A stretch of 64,000 nt of DNA from Geosiphon pyriformis (lineage: Eukaryota > Glomeromycota > Glomeromycetes > Archaeosporales > Geosiphonaceae). How positions within the stretch are numbered: the first letter of the stretch is position 1; each line of letters starts with the position of its first letter. The notes under the pieces were generated by a model. That model made no database searches, was not told the origin of the DNA, and saw nothing but the letters and a program-made list of their open reading frames with translations. Both the position numbers and the translations under genes were made by a program. This document shows, one piece after another, positions 47,429 to 58,910 of the stretch. Location of the stretch: contig JAAOMT010000468.1 in assembly GCA_016748015.1 (NCBI GenBank), forward strand, positions 164,998-228,997, written 5' to 3'.

Positions 47429-48142
47429 TTAATCTCTCACTTTTTTTTTTACTATTAACATATATTTGTTATATAATAGAATGGAAACTGATTGACAAGT
47501 GAAAATAATTTCTCCCTTGTCAATAATTTCTTCCTCTGCTATATTAACCAATATGTTTATTCTACCTATAGATCTGAATTCACTAATCCCTTTAGCTGTA
47601 ATCTTTAATTTTTTCCTATTTCCCACTAATACTAACTGAGCTACTTTAACCAGAAACAGAAATATTGTCTGTGCTATTTTTTTGTTTAGCTTTATAATAT
47701 AAGCCTTTTCTGAATTATTTTGTAGTATTGCAATGATATTTTTTACATATCTTGTGTCAATTATTTTTCCTCTAATATTAATACCTTTTTTTATTAAACT
47801 ACTTTTAAATGCTAATTGAACCATTATTGTTGCTGGAATTTTCAGTGCTATTTTCAGATCAATACAAGTACATGAATGTGGTTTCAATTTGATGATATTT
47901 TTTTCTGGATATCTTAAATCAAACTCTGCATCAGTATTATGCACATGTTCTAACATAATACCTTCCTTACTATTACTGAACCATCTTAGTTTTTGCTTCT
48001 TAACAAGATCAAGAAGTGTAATATATTGTTTAAGATTTAAATCATTGTTATTATTATTGTTATTTTGAACAGAACTGGAACTGTTGTTATTGTTATTGTT
48101 GTTGAAGTTTGAATTAGGATTGAATGGTAATTCCAATTCCAT
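47429..48142 (-). pseudogene. B2 dUTPase domain (237-codon open frame)
   Basis: Asn/Ser-rich spacer (poly-Asn about 20 residues) then NTDAEFDLRYPEKN (1), AFKSSLIKKGINIRG (2), KIIDTRYVKNIIAILQN (3, Asp and Tyr kept), NKKIAQTIFLFLVKVA (4) and ISEFRSIGRINILVN (5). It is the longest unbroken dUTPase frame in the window. Gly in motif 1 and motif 3 are changed (AEF, DTRY). Confidence 0.85.
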
Positions 48143-49000
48143 TTCACAGCTGTTGATTGGTTTTTTCTCTTTGAAGATAGTGTAGATTATACATAATGGT
48201 AAATTGTAAATGAAGTCATACTTATTATAATATTAAAAGTTACAGGGAATTAGGCAGTGTTGACAAAATTGAGTGTTCAGCTGTTCTAAATGCTGCTTCT
48301 ATTCTTTTTTGGTAAATGCTAAGTTCTGGTAATGTTCATGGAATTGCTTTGGATTGTTTTTAACATTATTGAAGACATCAAAAGTAAGAATATATTTGGG
48401 TTTAGAAAGAGACAATGGGTTGTTTTTAATTTCTAGTAGTTTACTGGTTAAAGCACTTTCAATTTTAGCACTTGCCATTTTCCAGATTTTGTGCTCATTG
48501 TATGAGTAGCCTTCTAAATGTCTGAGTGCTTATTTCTATGTGTTGTTAATTGGGGTTTTTTTTCATATTCAGTTGTTTATGAGAATCATGTATTGGAATC
48601 TTATTGCACGTTTTTCTTCATCCAGGAATGTCATTCTACATTTTTTCATCTGGCAAAAGTGTTTCCCATGCCAGACAAGATTTGTTATCTCATTTTTTTT
48701 ATCATTTGAGTTGTTCAAAGCATTCAAGAATACATAGGTGGCAGTAGAATTTAGTTGCTATTGTCTATTCTTCATTATCATTACAACATGCACCCATTGT
48801 AAACAATTTCTTATTACAATCGACACATATAAACTTGGGTTAATAATAATTTGTTTGAGATAAAGTAGTATATAGAATATAAGTAGAGGTAATAGTCTGA
48901 ATTTGTTCGTCTTCTCTTGCTTTCTCTTTTTTTTCCAAGTTAAAATCAGTAGTAGCTTATTGTGGTCTTTTTCAGCCCATGAGACTTGGAATACTTCTCA
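48143..49000 (-). pseudogene. B2 Cys-rich region (broken)
   Basis: Collinear with B3; CxxC pairs are visible in reverse near 48820-48700 (CVDCNKKLFTMGAC-like, CHLCILECFE) and near 48240. Stops prevent a continuous reading. Confidence 0.6.
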
Positions 49001-49059
49001 AATAAGGTTTTTTTTTTCTTCTTCCAATTTGATTAATGGTGCTTGAGTGATGTAAGTTG

Positions 49060-49600
49060 GTTTGAAATGACCACATATGGCTGATACTTAAGTGTGCTAA
49101 CCATTTAGGCTGAGTTGTAATTCTTAAGTGGTTCAGTCAAGCATAGTGTTTATCTTAAACAGCCAGTTATTACCAATTAAAGCTTGATATTAGATGGCTT
49201 CTATCACAAAAACTTTGATGAATATAGTAAGACCATTAACTTCAAAAGGGAAGTCATCTATTTTGCCAATAGAAGTTTTTATGGCTTTATTAGCTATGAT
49301 TATTCTAGTACTAATAGCATGATCAACTCAGCAACCTAGCTGATTTATGAGTTGTTATGTAATTATGCTGTCTGCTGAACTACTGTCTAATATTAGTTTA
49401 ATAGGATGGCCATTAACTTTGGCATCTGTATATATTGCTGTAATAGGCTTTGTATTAAAAATAGCCCCACTAAATAATAGTGTGATGGTGATTCTTCTAT
49501 TTCAAAGAAAAAAATTGCTGCAAAAAATTTGTCTTCAGTAACAGTTGCTGGTAAAATATTGTTGGTAAGTGGCTGCTGTTGGTTAGACTCTGGGTTGTTG
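49060..49600 (-). pseudogene. B2 aspartic protease (broken)
   Basis: Reverse-strand reading gives KPITAIYTDAKVNGHPIKLI, then LDSSSADSIIT, and QALIGNNWLFKINTMLD. The DSG active site is DSS. Confidence 0.72.
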
Positions 49601-51705
49601 TATTAAGCATTTTCTGAGGTGATTAGGAGACTTAAGTAGTTCTGAAAATTCGGGTTTTGAGTGTACCTAGTCTCTGAATTCCATAAACATAATCCTAATG
49701 CTTGGTTGGAAGAACTGAAGATTGGTTGATAAACAACCATTGCTGATCTCCAGTTTTGTTAAATGGTTCTTGGCTTTTGATTTTCAAGTAACATCTGAAT
49801 TGGAATTTGTGGCAGATTTTGGATTTGTTGGAATTGATATATTATTTGTGGCTGTGGTTAATAAATAACAGATGCTGGAGTTTGATAAATTAAAAGTTGG
49901 TAGATTGGCTGCTGTGTCATTTATATGTAATGAGTTTGATAGTAATCTTAATTCAAATACTGGTTTGGAGCTTGAAATCAGTGATTAGGATTTTGATATT
50001 AATTTTCTAATTGTTAGTTATTTAAGCATATATAGTAGTCAATTTGTAAGTGGCCTTGTTTACCACAATAGTGACAGCTATGTATTTCTATTTGTTACTG
50101 TTAATTAGTTGCTGGTGATAGGCATAACTGATTTTGGATCTGATCTGAATTTTTCTGATTATTGTAACATTGTAACGGTTAATAAATTGCTTGATTGCTG
50201 TTAGTTAAGTACTCTTCAATTTTCTGATTGATCAAATTACTGAATTGTTTTAGCTTAGAATTCAATTTAGATAATCTGTTCATTATTAGATTTATGGTCT
50301 GGACATTGTTAGCTTTAAGTTCAGCTAATTTAAAGTCTCTGGCATAGGTAATGGTGGCTTGAAGATCAGCTGGATGTAATAAACATATGTATTGGAGAAG
50401 ACTACTGTGCAAACCATAAATAAACTGATTCAAAATTTGGGGCTCTGTAAAGTAGACTGCATTAATTGCTTGAATTTGGTGCAGATTCTGATGGAAATGT
50501 TCTAAATAAGTGGTAACTGCTTTAGTATTTCCTTATTTAATGGTGGTAAAGGCATTAACTAGGCAATTGATACTATTATTATTACTAAAATATCTTAGAA
50601 ATTCCAGTTTAAATGCATCAAACATTTGAGGTTTTTGGGCCAAGCTTTAATACTATAAGTCAGCAGTATCTTGTAAAAAATATGGAATTGTCTAAAGAGC
50701 TTTGTCATTGTTCCAATTATTAGCTATAATTGCTTTGACAACATTATTTATTCAGACTTGAGCATTGTCTTCTTTGTTAGTGAATTTTTCAAGTTTTACA
50801 ATTGGAACAAATGCCATTGAGATGATTGGCAATTGTTGTTAAAGTTGTGATTGGAATTGTAATAGTGATAGTTGGAGTGGTATGACAACTGGTAGTAAAT
50901 TAATTATAATTACTGGAAGTATGTTTTGCTAATTAATAATCATGGAGTTTGGATTGTTTTAATTTGGCTAAGTTAAAACAATTGGAATTTCAAATTTCAG
51001 ATTTTCTAGAATCAGGTTTTGATACTTAAATTCCTGATTTTTGTCTTCTTTTTCTGATTTTATGATCTCCCAAAAACTGGCAGTTTCAAAATCTGGTTGA
51101 GGTAATAATGATCAAAATTTTAATGGTATTGGTAATTGTAAATTAAATTCTTCAAAATAATCATCATAAGTTTCCAATAATTTTGTTTTCTTTTATTTAC
51201 TTTGAAATAAAAATTGGACCAATGCTGTTTTTACATTTAATGTGGACATATCTGCTAATGAAATGTTAATAGTACTTCTGGATATATAGTAGTAAGATAG
51301 ATTGGTTGGTGATTCAACTCTTGTTTTTTTCTAAGTAAGTGGTTGTATTCTCTGAGGTGTTACTGCTGGTGTTTGTAGTTTTTTCTTGCCCTTGTTTGCA
51401 TAAGTGATTGGATATCTTTGTTAAGTATGATTTTCAATTTCTCAATTGATTTCAATAATAATTGATGTGAAATTATGAGTTACTAGTAAGCTGGTGTTTT
51501 GAATTAACTTGTTGTAAAAATTTTTTTTTGCTGATTTAGTATCTACTGGTGCTCCTAGAAAATATGAAATTTTTTTATTAACGTAAAAATTAAAGACTGA
51601 TTTTGCTAATAAGTGATTGCTAATTAATCCCAAGTGTTGACAGTAGTGTTGGAATAAAAATTTGGCAAATTCTAAATGGTTTGTCCCTATTCTTTCTAAT
51701 TCTGT
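49601..51705 (-). pseudogene. B2 Gag (broken)
   Basis: Collinear with B3 Gag: capsid-like MNQFIYGLHSSLLQYICLLH (50433-), NLIMNRLSKLNSKLKQFSNL, a CCHC remnant CHYCGKQGHLQIDY near 50070, and N-terminal LGFAKFLFQHYCQHLGLIS near 51680-51620. Confidence 0.77.
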
Positions 51706-51771
51706 TACTTTTAAATGATGGTTTGTTGGTGCTGGTTTTCTGTAAGATTATACTTTACAGAGAACACTAAA

Positions 51772-52600
51772 TGTTACAGGTAATTATTTGAGGTCTCAAA
51801 GCAAATAACAAATTCATAACTTGGTACTTAATAGTTAATATGATTATAATAATTTCTGATGGTTTATGTGATCTGAAGGTTTTATTAAACTGAAGGTTTT
51901 GGGTTTGAGTTCTTTGTATAATGGACAAAAATTCAATAGTTGTTTTATTAGTAGCCTTTCAGAATTACAATTCCATCAAATTTTTTTCTTCAATGTGATG
52001 GCCAGTTTATTCTGATAGTTATGCTCTTCTGGTAAGCTATTTTCAATTTCCGAGTTCTTTACTCTTATTTCTGGGTCTTTTACCAGACTATCCTTGACAT
52101 CAATAATTCAGCACTTAATTTTTAATCAATTAGTAAACAATAAAAAACAACAAAAGAAAATAAAGAAAACAAAAGAAAATGCAGAAAATAAAACCAAGAC
52201 AATTAAGTTAGTATTCTGTCAATAGCCATAATTAAAAGCTATTGTTCTAGTGTGGTTAAATATAAGTTACTATTAACATAAAGTGTTAATAGTGAACAAT
52301 TGAATTGATATAATCAATAAGTATATTTATTGATAATATGAATATATAGATGCTAACTAAAAAGTGGAACTCAGATGTTTGTCTTTTCTGTTTCTAATAT
52401 TATCACTATATATACATAATTGAAATTTCTCAATTTCTCAATTTTTTGCACCAGAAATCCTGTAATTTCTTAAGAAGAATCCTACAATTCTGGAATTCTG
52501 CAATTTCTTTAAAAGAAATTCTGGAATTCTCTATTTACTATGTCTATTTCTGATTGGCTAATTTATATGTTAATATAATTCCTATATTTTATGAGTAATA
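51772..52600 (-). repeat. B2 5' LTR (829 bp)
   Basis: TGTTACAGGTAATTATTTGAG to GAGTAATA (for GTAACA). Slightly shorter than the other B LTRs because the GGAATT array (52440-52530) has lost units. Confidence 0.85.
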
Positions 52601-52717
52601 GTGCTTAATCTTTTTTATCAGTTAGTAAACAAACAACAAAAAATAAAAAATAAAAAATAAAAATAAGAATTAGTATTCTGTCAATAGCCATAATCAAAAG
52701 CTATTGTTCTAGTATGG
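52601..52717 (-). repeat. Family B LTR fragment
   Basis: Matches the middle of the B LTR (compare 52110-52255: the CTTAAT...TTAGTAAACAA stretch and TAGTATTCTGTCAATAGCC). It is bounded by the B2 5' LTR on the left and by the B5 LTR on the right, so B5 appears to have landed in an older LTR. Confidence 0.75.
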
Positions 52718-54230
52718 TGTTACAGATGATTATTTGGGGTCTTGAATCAAATAACAAATCCATAACTTGGTGTTTAATAAATATAATGATGTTGGTAATT
52801 TCTGAAGATAAATTTTTCTGAAGGTTTTGGTTAAGTCCTTTGTATAATGAACAGAGATTCAATTGATAGTTTTATCCATAGCTTCCTAAAACTGCAGTTT
52901 TGTCAATTTTTTTCTTAACATGATGGCCGGTAATTTTTCTGGTAAGATATCTTTAATTCTGAATGTCTACTCTTATTCTTGGGTTTTTTACCAGTATATC
53001 CTGATGTCAGTATCTTCACATGTAAATTTTTTTAATCAAGTTTAACAAACAACAAAAAAATAATAGCAAGAAAAGAAATTAAAAAAAAAAAACATAAGCC
53101 AAGGCAATTTACACATTAGTATTCTGTCAATAGCTATAATCAAGAGCTATTGTTCCAGTGTGATTTAAGTATCAATTACTATTAACATGAAATGTTGATA
53201 ATGAAAAGTAGATTGAGATAGTGAATAATTATTTTATTGATATTTGTAAATAAAAGATTGCTTAGATCAAATCTAAACTGAGAAGTCTGTCTTTTTCTAC
53301 TTCTAATGCTACCAATATATATACATAATTGAGATTCCTCAATTCCTTAATTCTTTACACCAAGAATTCTGGGATTCTTGGAATCCTGTAATTTTTTTGA
53401 GAGGAATCCTGGAATTCTGAAATCCTGTGATTTTTTATACAAAAATTCTGAAATTTCTGGAATTCTGCAATTCTTTGAGAAGAATTCTGGAATTCCACAT
53501 TTACTACAGTTATTTCTGATTGGCTAATATATATGCTAATATACTTCCTATATTCTATGAGTAATATTATTCTCTCCTTTTTAATATTAAGCTCTGTCGA
53601 AATCTCTTAATTCAAATTCTCTGTTTTTGAGTATTTCTTAAACTTCTTTCTCAAGAATTACTTGTGCTATCTTGTTCTGTAATTCTTCAAATTAAGCATT
53701 AATTATTTTTCTCATTTGGTTAATGATAATAGAGTTTATTTCTGGATTGAGTAAGATTTTTGGTCGATCTTGAAATTCAGTGTGTAGCTAATAGATGGCT
53801 TTTGTTTGTGTAGTTAAATTGTTTTTCCCTACAAATTGTTCTAGTTGTTGCAATATTGTTGTGTTAAATAATTGTTTTGTTTTATCTGTATACAAGCCCT
53901 AAATGTTCAAGTGTTGTCTCAAATAAAAATAACAAAAGTTTTTTGGAAATTGTTGTATTCACCAATTCCAAGTTTTTATAGTTAACTCTTAATATTGGGT
54001 GACTTTTAGTTGTATTTCTATTGCCAATATCACTTTTGTAATTATTTTGTCCACAGTGTTTTCTGTTTTTCTTTGTATTTTATTTTGTGGTTTTTTTCTG
54101 GTGTTGTGTATCTGATAGTTTGTTGGTTGATTGTAATTTCCATCTCTTGTTGTTGGATTAATTGAAAAAGTTGTTGTGTTAATAAGTAAATGCCATCAGT
54201 AATCTCCATTTTTCTGCTGTTTTTTGTCGT
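52718..54230 (-). mobile_element. Retrotransposon B5, 3' end only (LTR plus ORF3)
   Basis: LTR at 52718-53566 (TGTTACAGATG ... GTAATA), then ORF3 in reverse at 53581-54209. B4 begins at 54231, cutting B5 just upstream of its ORF3 start. The rest of B5 is expected beyond the right end of the window. Confidence 0.83.
53581..54209 (-). pseudogene. B5 ORF3 (broken)
   Basis: Same start (MEITDGIYLL) and stop positions as B3 ORF3. The length is not a multiple of three, so there is at least one indel, besides stops. Confidence 0.65.
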
Positions 54231-54300
54231 TGTTACTCATAGAAATATAGGAAATATATTAGCATGATTAGTAGTCAATCAAAAGTAGGCGTAGTAAAAT

Positions 54301-54455
54301 GGGGAATTCCAGGATTCCTCTCAGGAATTGCAGGATTCCAGGAATTTCAGAATTCCCCGACAAGAAATTGCAGGATTCCAGAATTCCAGGATTTCTCTCA
54401 AAAGAATTGCAGAATTCTAGAAATTTCAGGATTCTTGTTGTAAAGAATTGAGGAA
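54301..54455 (+). promoter_or_regulatory. Palindromic GGAATTCC/AGAATTCT array upstream of the LTR TATA box
   Basis: About ten imperfect units (GGAATTCC, CAGGATTCC, GGAATTTCAG, AGAATTCC, AGAAATTTC) alternate GAA and TTC blocks over 150 bp. The array is kept in all family B LTRs (33350-33500, 35440-35580, 44620-44770, 53340-53510, 63604-63750), directly upstream of the TATA box. GAA/TTC alternation recalls heat-shock elements, but many units lack the strict 2-nt spacing. Confidence 0.55.
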
Positions 54456-54475
54456 TTGAAGAATCTTAAATTATG

Positions 54476-54484
54476 TATATATAG
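54476..54484 (+). promoter_or_regulatory. TATA box of the B4 5' LTR
   Basis: TATATATAG after AATTATG. The same sequence occurs at 63763-63771 in the 3' LTR and, reversed, in every other B LTR. Confidence 0.6.
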
Positions 54485-55110
54485 CAGTAGGATTAGAAGT
54501 TGAACAGAGAGATCTCTCAGTTTAGATTTAATCTAAGTAACATTCCAGTTCCCAATCATCAAATAAATAATTATTCCATATCTCAATCCACTTTCCACTA
54601 TCAACACTTCATGTTGATAGTAATTGATACTTAACCATGCTGGAACAATAGCTCTTGATCATAGCTATTGACGAGATACTAATGTATTAAATTGCCTTGG
54701 CTTATTTTCTCTATTTTCTTTATTTTATTTTCTTTATTTTATTTTTCTTTCTTTTTTATTTTGTTGTGTACTAATTGATTAAAAAATTAAGCACTGAGTT
54801 ATTGATGTCAAGAATAGTCTGGTAAAAGACCCAGAAATAAGGGTAGGATTTTATATATTATTAGATAGCTTACCAGAAGGGCATGACTGCCAGACTAAAT
54901 CCAGCCACCACACTAAGAAAGAAATTGAGAAAACTCTTGGAAAGATACATCTACTATCAACACTATTGAATCTCTGTTCATTATATAAAAGACTCCATCA
55001 AAACCTTCAAATACCACACTTGCAGAAACTCATCCACAGAAGTAGCTTTTGAGCACCAAGTTATGGGTTTGTTATTTAATTCAACAGCAGAAATAATCAC
55101 CTGTAACATT

Positions 55111-55126
55111 TGGTGCTCTCTGTGAG
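55111..55126 (+). other. Primer binding site of B4
   Basis: TGGTGCTCTCTGTGAG begins 2 nt after the LTR. The first 12 bases are identical to A1 (TGGTGCTCTCTC/TG diverges after the eleventh). Confidence 0.55.
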
Positions 55127-55170
55127 GTATATTCCTACAGAGAACCAGCACCAACAAACACCATCCAAAA

Positions 55171-57470
55171 GTGGCAGAATCAGAAAATATAGGAGCAAAC
55201 CATTTAGGATTTGCAAAATCTTTATTTCAATACTATTGTCAATACTTGGGATTAAACTACAATCATATATTTGCCGAATCAGCCTTCAACTTCTACATTA
55301 ATGAAAAGATTTCCTCTTTATTAGAAACACCAGTGAATACTGAATCAGCAAGGGAAACTTTCTATAGAGAGTTAATTCAAAACACCAATCTGCCAATAAA
55401 TCATAATTTCGCATCCATCATTACTGAGATCAACAAAGAAATTGAACACCACACTCAACAAAGATATCTAATTACATACACTAGTAAAAGCAAGGAAAAA
55501 CTACAAACACCAGCAGTAACACCCAGAAAAATACAGCCACCTACTTGAAAGAAAAACAGAATTGAATCCCCAAGCAACCCATCTTACCACTATACACTGA
55601 GAAGCACCATTAACATATCATCAATAGATGCATTCCCATTAACTGCGACATCAGCATTTGGATAATTCCCATTCCAAAGTAGACAAAGGAAAACAGAATT
55701 ATTAGGACCATACAGCAAATACTTTGAGGGATTTAATTCACGATCATCAATCTTATTAGGACTTCAATCACCACCACCTCCACCTGATTTTAGAATCTCT
55801 GATCTGTGGAAAGCAGCAGAATCAGAAAAAGAGGAAGAAAAATCAGAGGATTAAGAATTCACTAACCAGCACCTGATTACTGAAAACCTGAAAGTTGAAA
55901 CCCCAAATTTTCAAACTCAGCAAAATTTAAATCTAGAAAATTTGGAAATCGAAACTCTGAATCATCAAAAGCAGAACAATCCAAACCCCAAATTAATTAA
56001 TCAACAAAACTTATCTCCGGTAATTATCATCAATCAACCACCAATTAATCCCATAGCCAAACTCATACAACAGCCCCTTCAACTACCACCCCAACAACCA
56101 GTATAATAACAACTGCTTCAACAGCTACCACAACCACCTAACTTAGATCCAATGGCCTATGCACCAATCACAAAACTTGACAACTTTACTGGCAAAGAAA
56201 ATGACACTCAAGTATGGCTGAATAATGTAGAAAAAGCCATTGCAACCAACAGATGGAATGACACCTAAGCAATGCAAGCCATTTCCTACTTTCTCAAGGA
56301 TACTGCCAATTTATGATATCAAAGCTTGGTTAATAAACCACAAGATTTCAATGCCTTCAAAGTGGAATTTCTAAGATACTTCAGCAACAATAACAGCATC
56401 AATTGCCTAGTTAATACATTCACCACCATAAAACAAGGAGAAACTGAAGTGGTTACTACTTATCTGGGACACTTTTATTAAAACTTGTGCCAAATTCAAA
56501 CAATTGATGCCAACTATTTCACAGCCCCACAGATACTTAACCAGTTTATCTGTGGTCTGCGCAGCAGCATCTTGCAACATGTATGTCTGTTGCATCCAGG
56601 CACCCTTTAGGACACAGTCACATGTGCCAGAGATTTTGAATCCGCTGAGTCAAAGGCTAATCACACCCAAGCTGTTAATCTAGTAATAAATGGATCATCT
56701 GAATTGGATTTCAAATTGAAGAAGTTCAGTGAATCAATTAATAAGAGATTGGAAGGATACTTAGCTGACAATCATGCCATTTATCAGCCTCTACAACAAC
56801 GCAATAATCAAAGAAACTCTAATCGTGCTCAAAATCAACCACATCCATCTTCATCGACCAATCAACAGTGACAACAGAAAACACGTATCTGCCACTATTG
56901 TGGTAAACAAGGACATATCCAAATTGACTGTCATCAGCATTTAAATAATTAATGATCAGAAAACCAATATTGAAACCCTGATCACTGGTTCTTAACTCCG
57001 AATTATCAATCAAACTCAACACAATATCAAATTATTTACCTGCCAATGACACAGCAATCAATTTATCAACCACCAGTATATCAAGCTCCAATTTATCAAC
57101 CAATGGCCCCAATTTATCAGTCACAGCCACAGGTAATGTATCAATCACAACCGTTAACAATTTATCAACCCCAAACAATTCAGACTCCACCACAAAACTT
57201 ACTGGCCAGTGGAGTCCAAAGGCTGAAAATCACACAGCAAAACTGGAGATTGTCAATGGTAGTTCATCAGCCGATCCCCAGCTCCTTCAGTCAAACAGGA
57301 TCTCATCAATGGAATTTGGGTGCCGGGAATCCCCAAAACCCAAATTCCCAGAACTATTTAAGTCTCCTGGTTACCCCAGAAGACACCTCACCCAGCAACC
57401 AGGAACCCATCCAGAAACAACAAACACATACCAACAATATTCTACCAGCAATAGTCACCAACGACGAATC
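55171..57470 (+). pseudogene. B4 Gag
   Basis: A 125-codon first stretch from GTG at 55171 (AESENIGANHLGFAKSLFQY). Then a Pro/Gln spacer, a capsid-like region (ITKLDNFTGKENDTQVWLNN near 56166; TIKQGETEVVTTYLGHF; ILNQFICGLRSSILQHVCLL), a CCHC knuckle C-H-Y-C-x4-H-x4-C at 56890-56931 and a YQ-P repeat tail (57046-57180). Stops include about ten TAA/TAG/TGA. No ATG start is found upstream of the conserved GTG; the frame is closed by TGA just after the primer binding site. Confidence 0.83.
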
Positions 57471-57909
57471 ACTGAACACCATTTTTCCATTTAAATTCAA
57501 GGAACCATTAACCATGTCATTATTTAGTGGAGCCGCATTGGAAGAAAAGCCCATTATTGCTATGTACACTAATGCGAAAATTGATGGCCATCACATCAAA
57601 CTAATTCTTAACAGTGGTTCAGCAAGCAACATCATCACATAACAACTTATGGATCAATTAGGTCACCGAGTTGATCAAGCTGTTAGCACCAGAATCATCA
57701 TGACTGATAGAGCAACCAAGACTCCCATCAGTGAAATTGATGACTTACCAATCAAAATTAACACCATCATAGTACCAATCAAAGTACTTGTTCTGGAAGC
57801 TACCCAATACCAAGCTCTAGTTGGTAATGACTGGCTGTCCAAGACAAATGCCACTCTGGACTGGAATACACAAGAGCTCCAACTCAGTCAGAACGGGCAA
57901 TACACATGA
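57471..57909 (+). pseudogene. B4 aspartic protease
   Basis: EEKPIIAMYTNAKIDGHHIK, then LILNSGSASNIIT (active-site DSG changed to NSG), a TAA, MDQLGHRVDQAVSTRIIM, TKTPISEIDDLPIKINTIIV and QALVGNDWLSKTNATLDWN. Complete fold apart from the substitution and one stop. Confidence 0.85.
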
Positions 57910-58910
57910 GTACCAGTTACATGTGGCCACTTCAAGGTTACCAATATCATGGCACCACTAATCAACTTCGAGAAAAAAAAAAAAAAACCTACCTGAGAAG
58001 CCTACTAAGTATTATGGGCTAATGAAGAGCACAATGAGCTGCCACCAATACTCTCTTGGGACAACAATGGGAAAGGGAAGCAAACAAATGAACTTACCTG
58101 GGAAACCAACAATTTGACTTGGACTGACAATGAACAGGAAAAACCATCGAGTTGGGAGTGGAAAGAAGAAAAAGGAAAAGGGAAAGAGAGAGAGGAAGAA
58201 AACACTCAAGCCAACAACACTTATATCCATACACCTACGGTCAACAACAATCATTGACCTATTGCCGATCCAAACTGATATGCATTGATTGTGGCAAGAA
58301 ATTGTCATTAATGGGTGCATGCTGTGGCAACAATAAAGAATATCAGATGGCAACCAAGTTCTATTCTCGTGCATGCCATGTTGAACGTTTTGGAAGACCA
58401 AAACGAGTGAGAAAATGGGATAATACACTATGTATAGTCTGTGGAAAAACTCTCCTTGATAAAGAAATGTGGAACGACATTCCGGGGAGAGGAGAAACGT
58501 GCAACGTGTTCTGCCAATACATGATCCTCATTAGCGACTGGGTCGAAAAAAGAACATCTATAGAAGCCATCTAGAGAAGAGCTGTACAGCGATTGGACAG
58601 TTGTCCCCATGATAACAATGAATTATGGCAGATGGCAATTGCCAAAATTGAAGACGTGTCATCAGAAGAAATCAGAACAATTAAAAACAACCTACCAGAA
58701 CCCATCGAGCTTGACTGGGATGCCAAGCCAGTCATAAATTTTCTGGAACCAGAAAAGTTCCATGAACACTACCAAAACTTGGCACCCACTAAAGAAAAGC
58801 AAGAACAATGGCTAGCATAGTTAAATACAAGACTGTGTTGCCATTGTTTAATTCCCAGTAACTTTGAATATTGTAACGATTGAGACCTCATTTACAATCT
58901 ACCACCACGC
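57910..58910 (+). pseudogene. B4 Trp-rich linker and Cys-rich region
   Basis: Linker with VLWANEEHNELPPILSWD, LTWETNNLTWTDNEQ and SSWEWKEEKGK: acidic/Asn-rich with regular tryptophans. A frameshift lies near 58230-58255. Cys-rich part (frame of pol): CRSKLICIDCGKKLSLMGAC, YSRACHVERFGRPK, KWDNTLCIVCGKTLLDKEMW, RGETCNVFCQYMILISDW, then CPHDNNELWQMAIAKIEDV and CCHCLIPSNFEYCNDCDLIY. All cysteine pairs align with B3, and most with A1. The function is unknown; it is likely zinc-binding. Confidence 0.77.

Larger units (their letters stand above)
32659..52600 (-). mobile_element. Retrotransposon B2 (family B), split by B3
   Basis: Reading right to left: 5' LTR 51772-52600, Gag, protease, Cys-rich, dUTPase, RT, RNase H, integrase (broken at 44841/34780 by B3), ORF3, 3' LTR 32659-33564. 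Moderately decayed, between B3 and B1. The 5' and 3' flanks do not match: the left flank is A2 integrase (ACAT) and the right flank is an LTR fragment (GTGC), so one side has been rearranged since insertion. Confidence 0.85.
54231..55108 (+). repeat. B4 5' LTR (878 bp)
   Basis: TGTTACTCATAG to CACCTGTAACA. It has a dense GGAATT/AATTCC palindromic array at 54301-54455, the TATA box at 54476-54484 and the conserved CACTTCATGTTGATAGTAAT stretch near 54604. Primer binding site TGGTGCTCTC follows after 2 nt at 55111. Confidence 0.93.

Noticed and set aside
54301-54455. CRISPR-like array
   Set aside because: The units are imperfect, overlapping palindromes without spacers, located in an LTR of a eukaryotic retrotransposon.
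57969-57985. Poly-A run as a programmed frameshift site between protease and pol
   Set aside because: The Gag-protease frame continues past the A run in B4 in step with B3. The frame change lies later, near 58230-58255, and B3 and A1 have no frame change at all, so it is a private indel.
58005-58428. Phe/Ser/Cys-rich minus-strand ORFs of 66-138 codons
   Set aside because: They are shadows of the Cys-rich region and the tryptophan linker of B4, which align with B3 and A1 on the coding strand.
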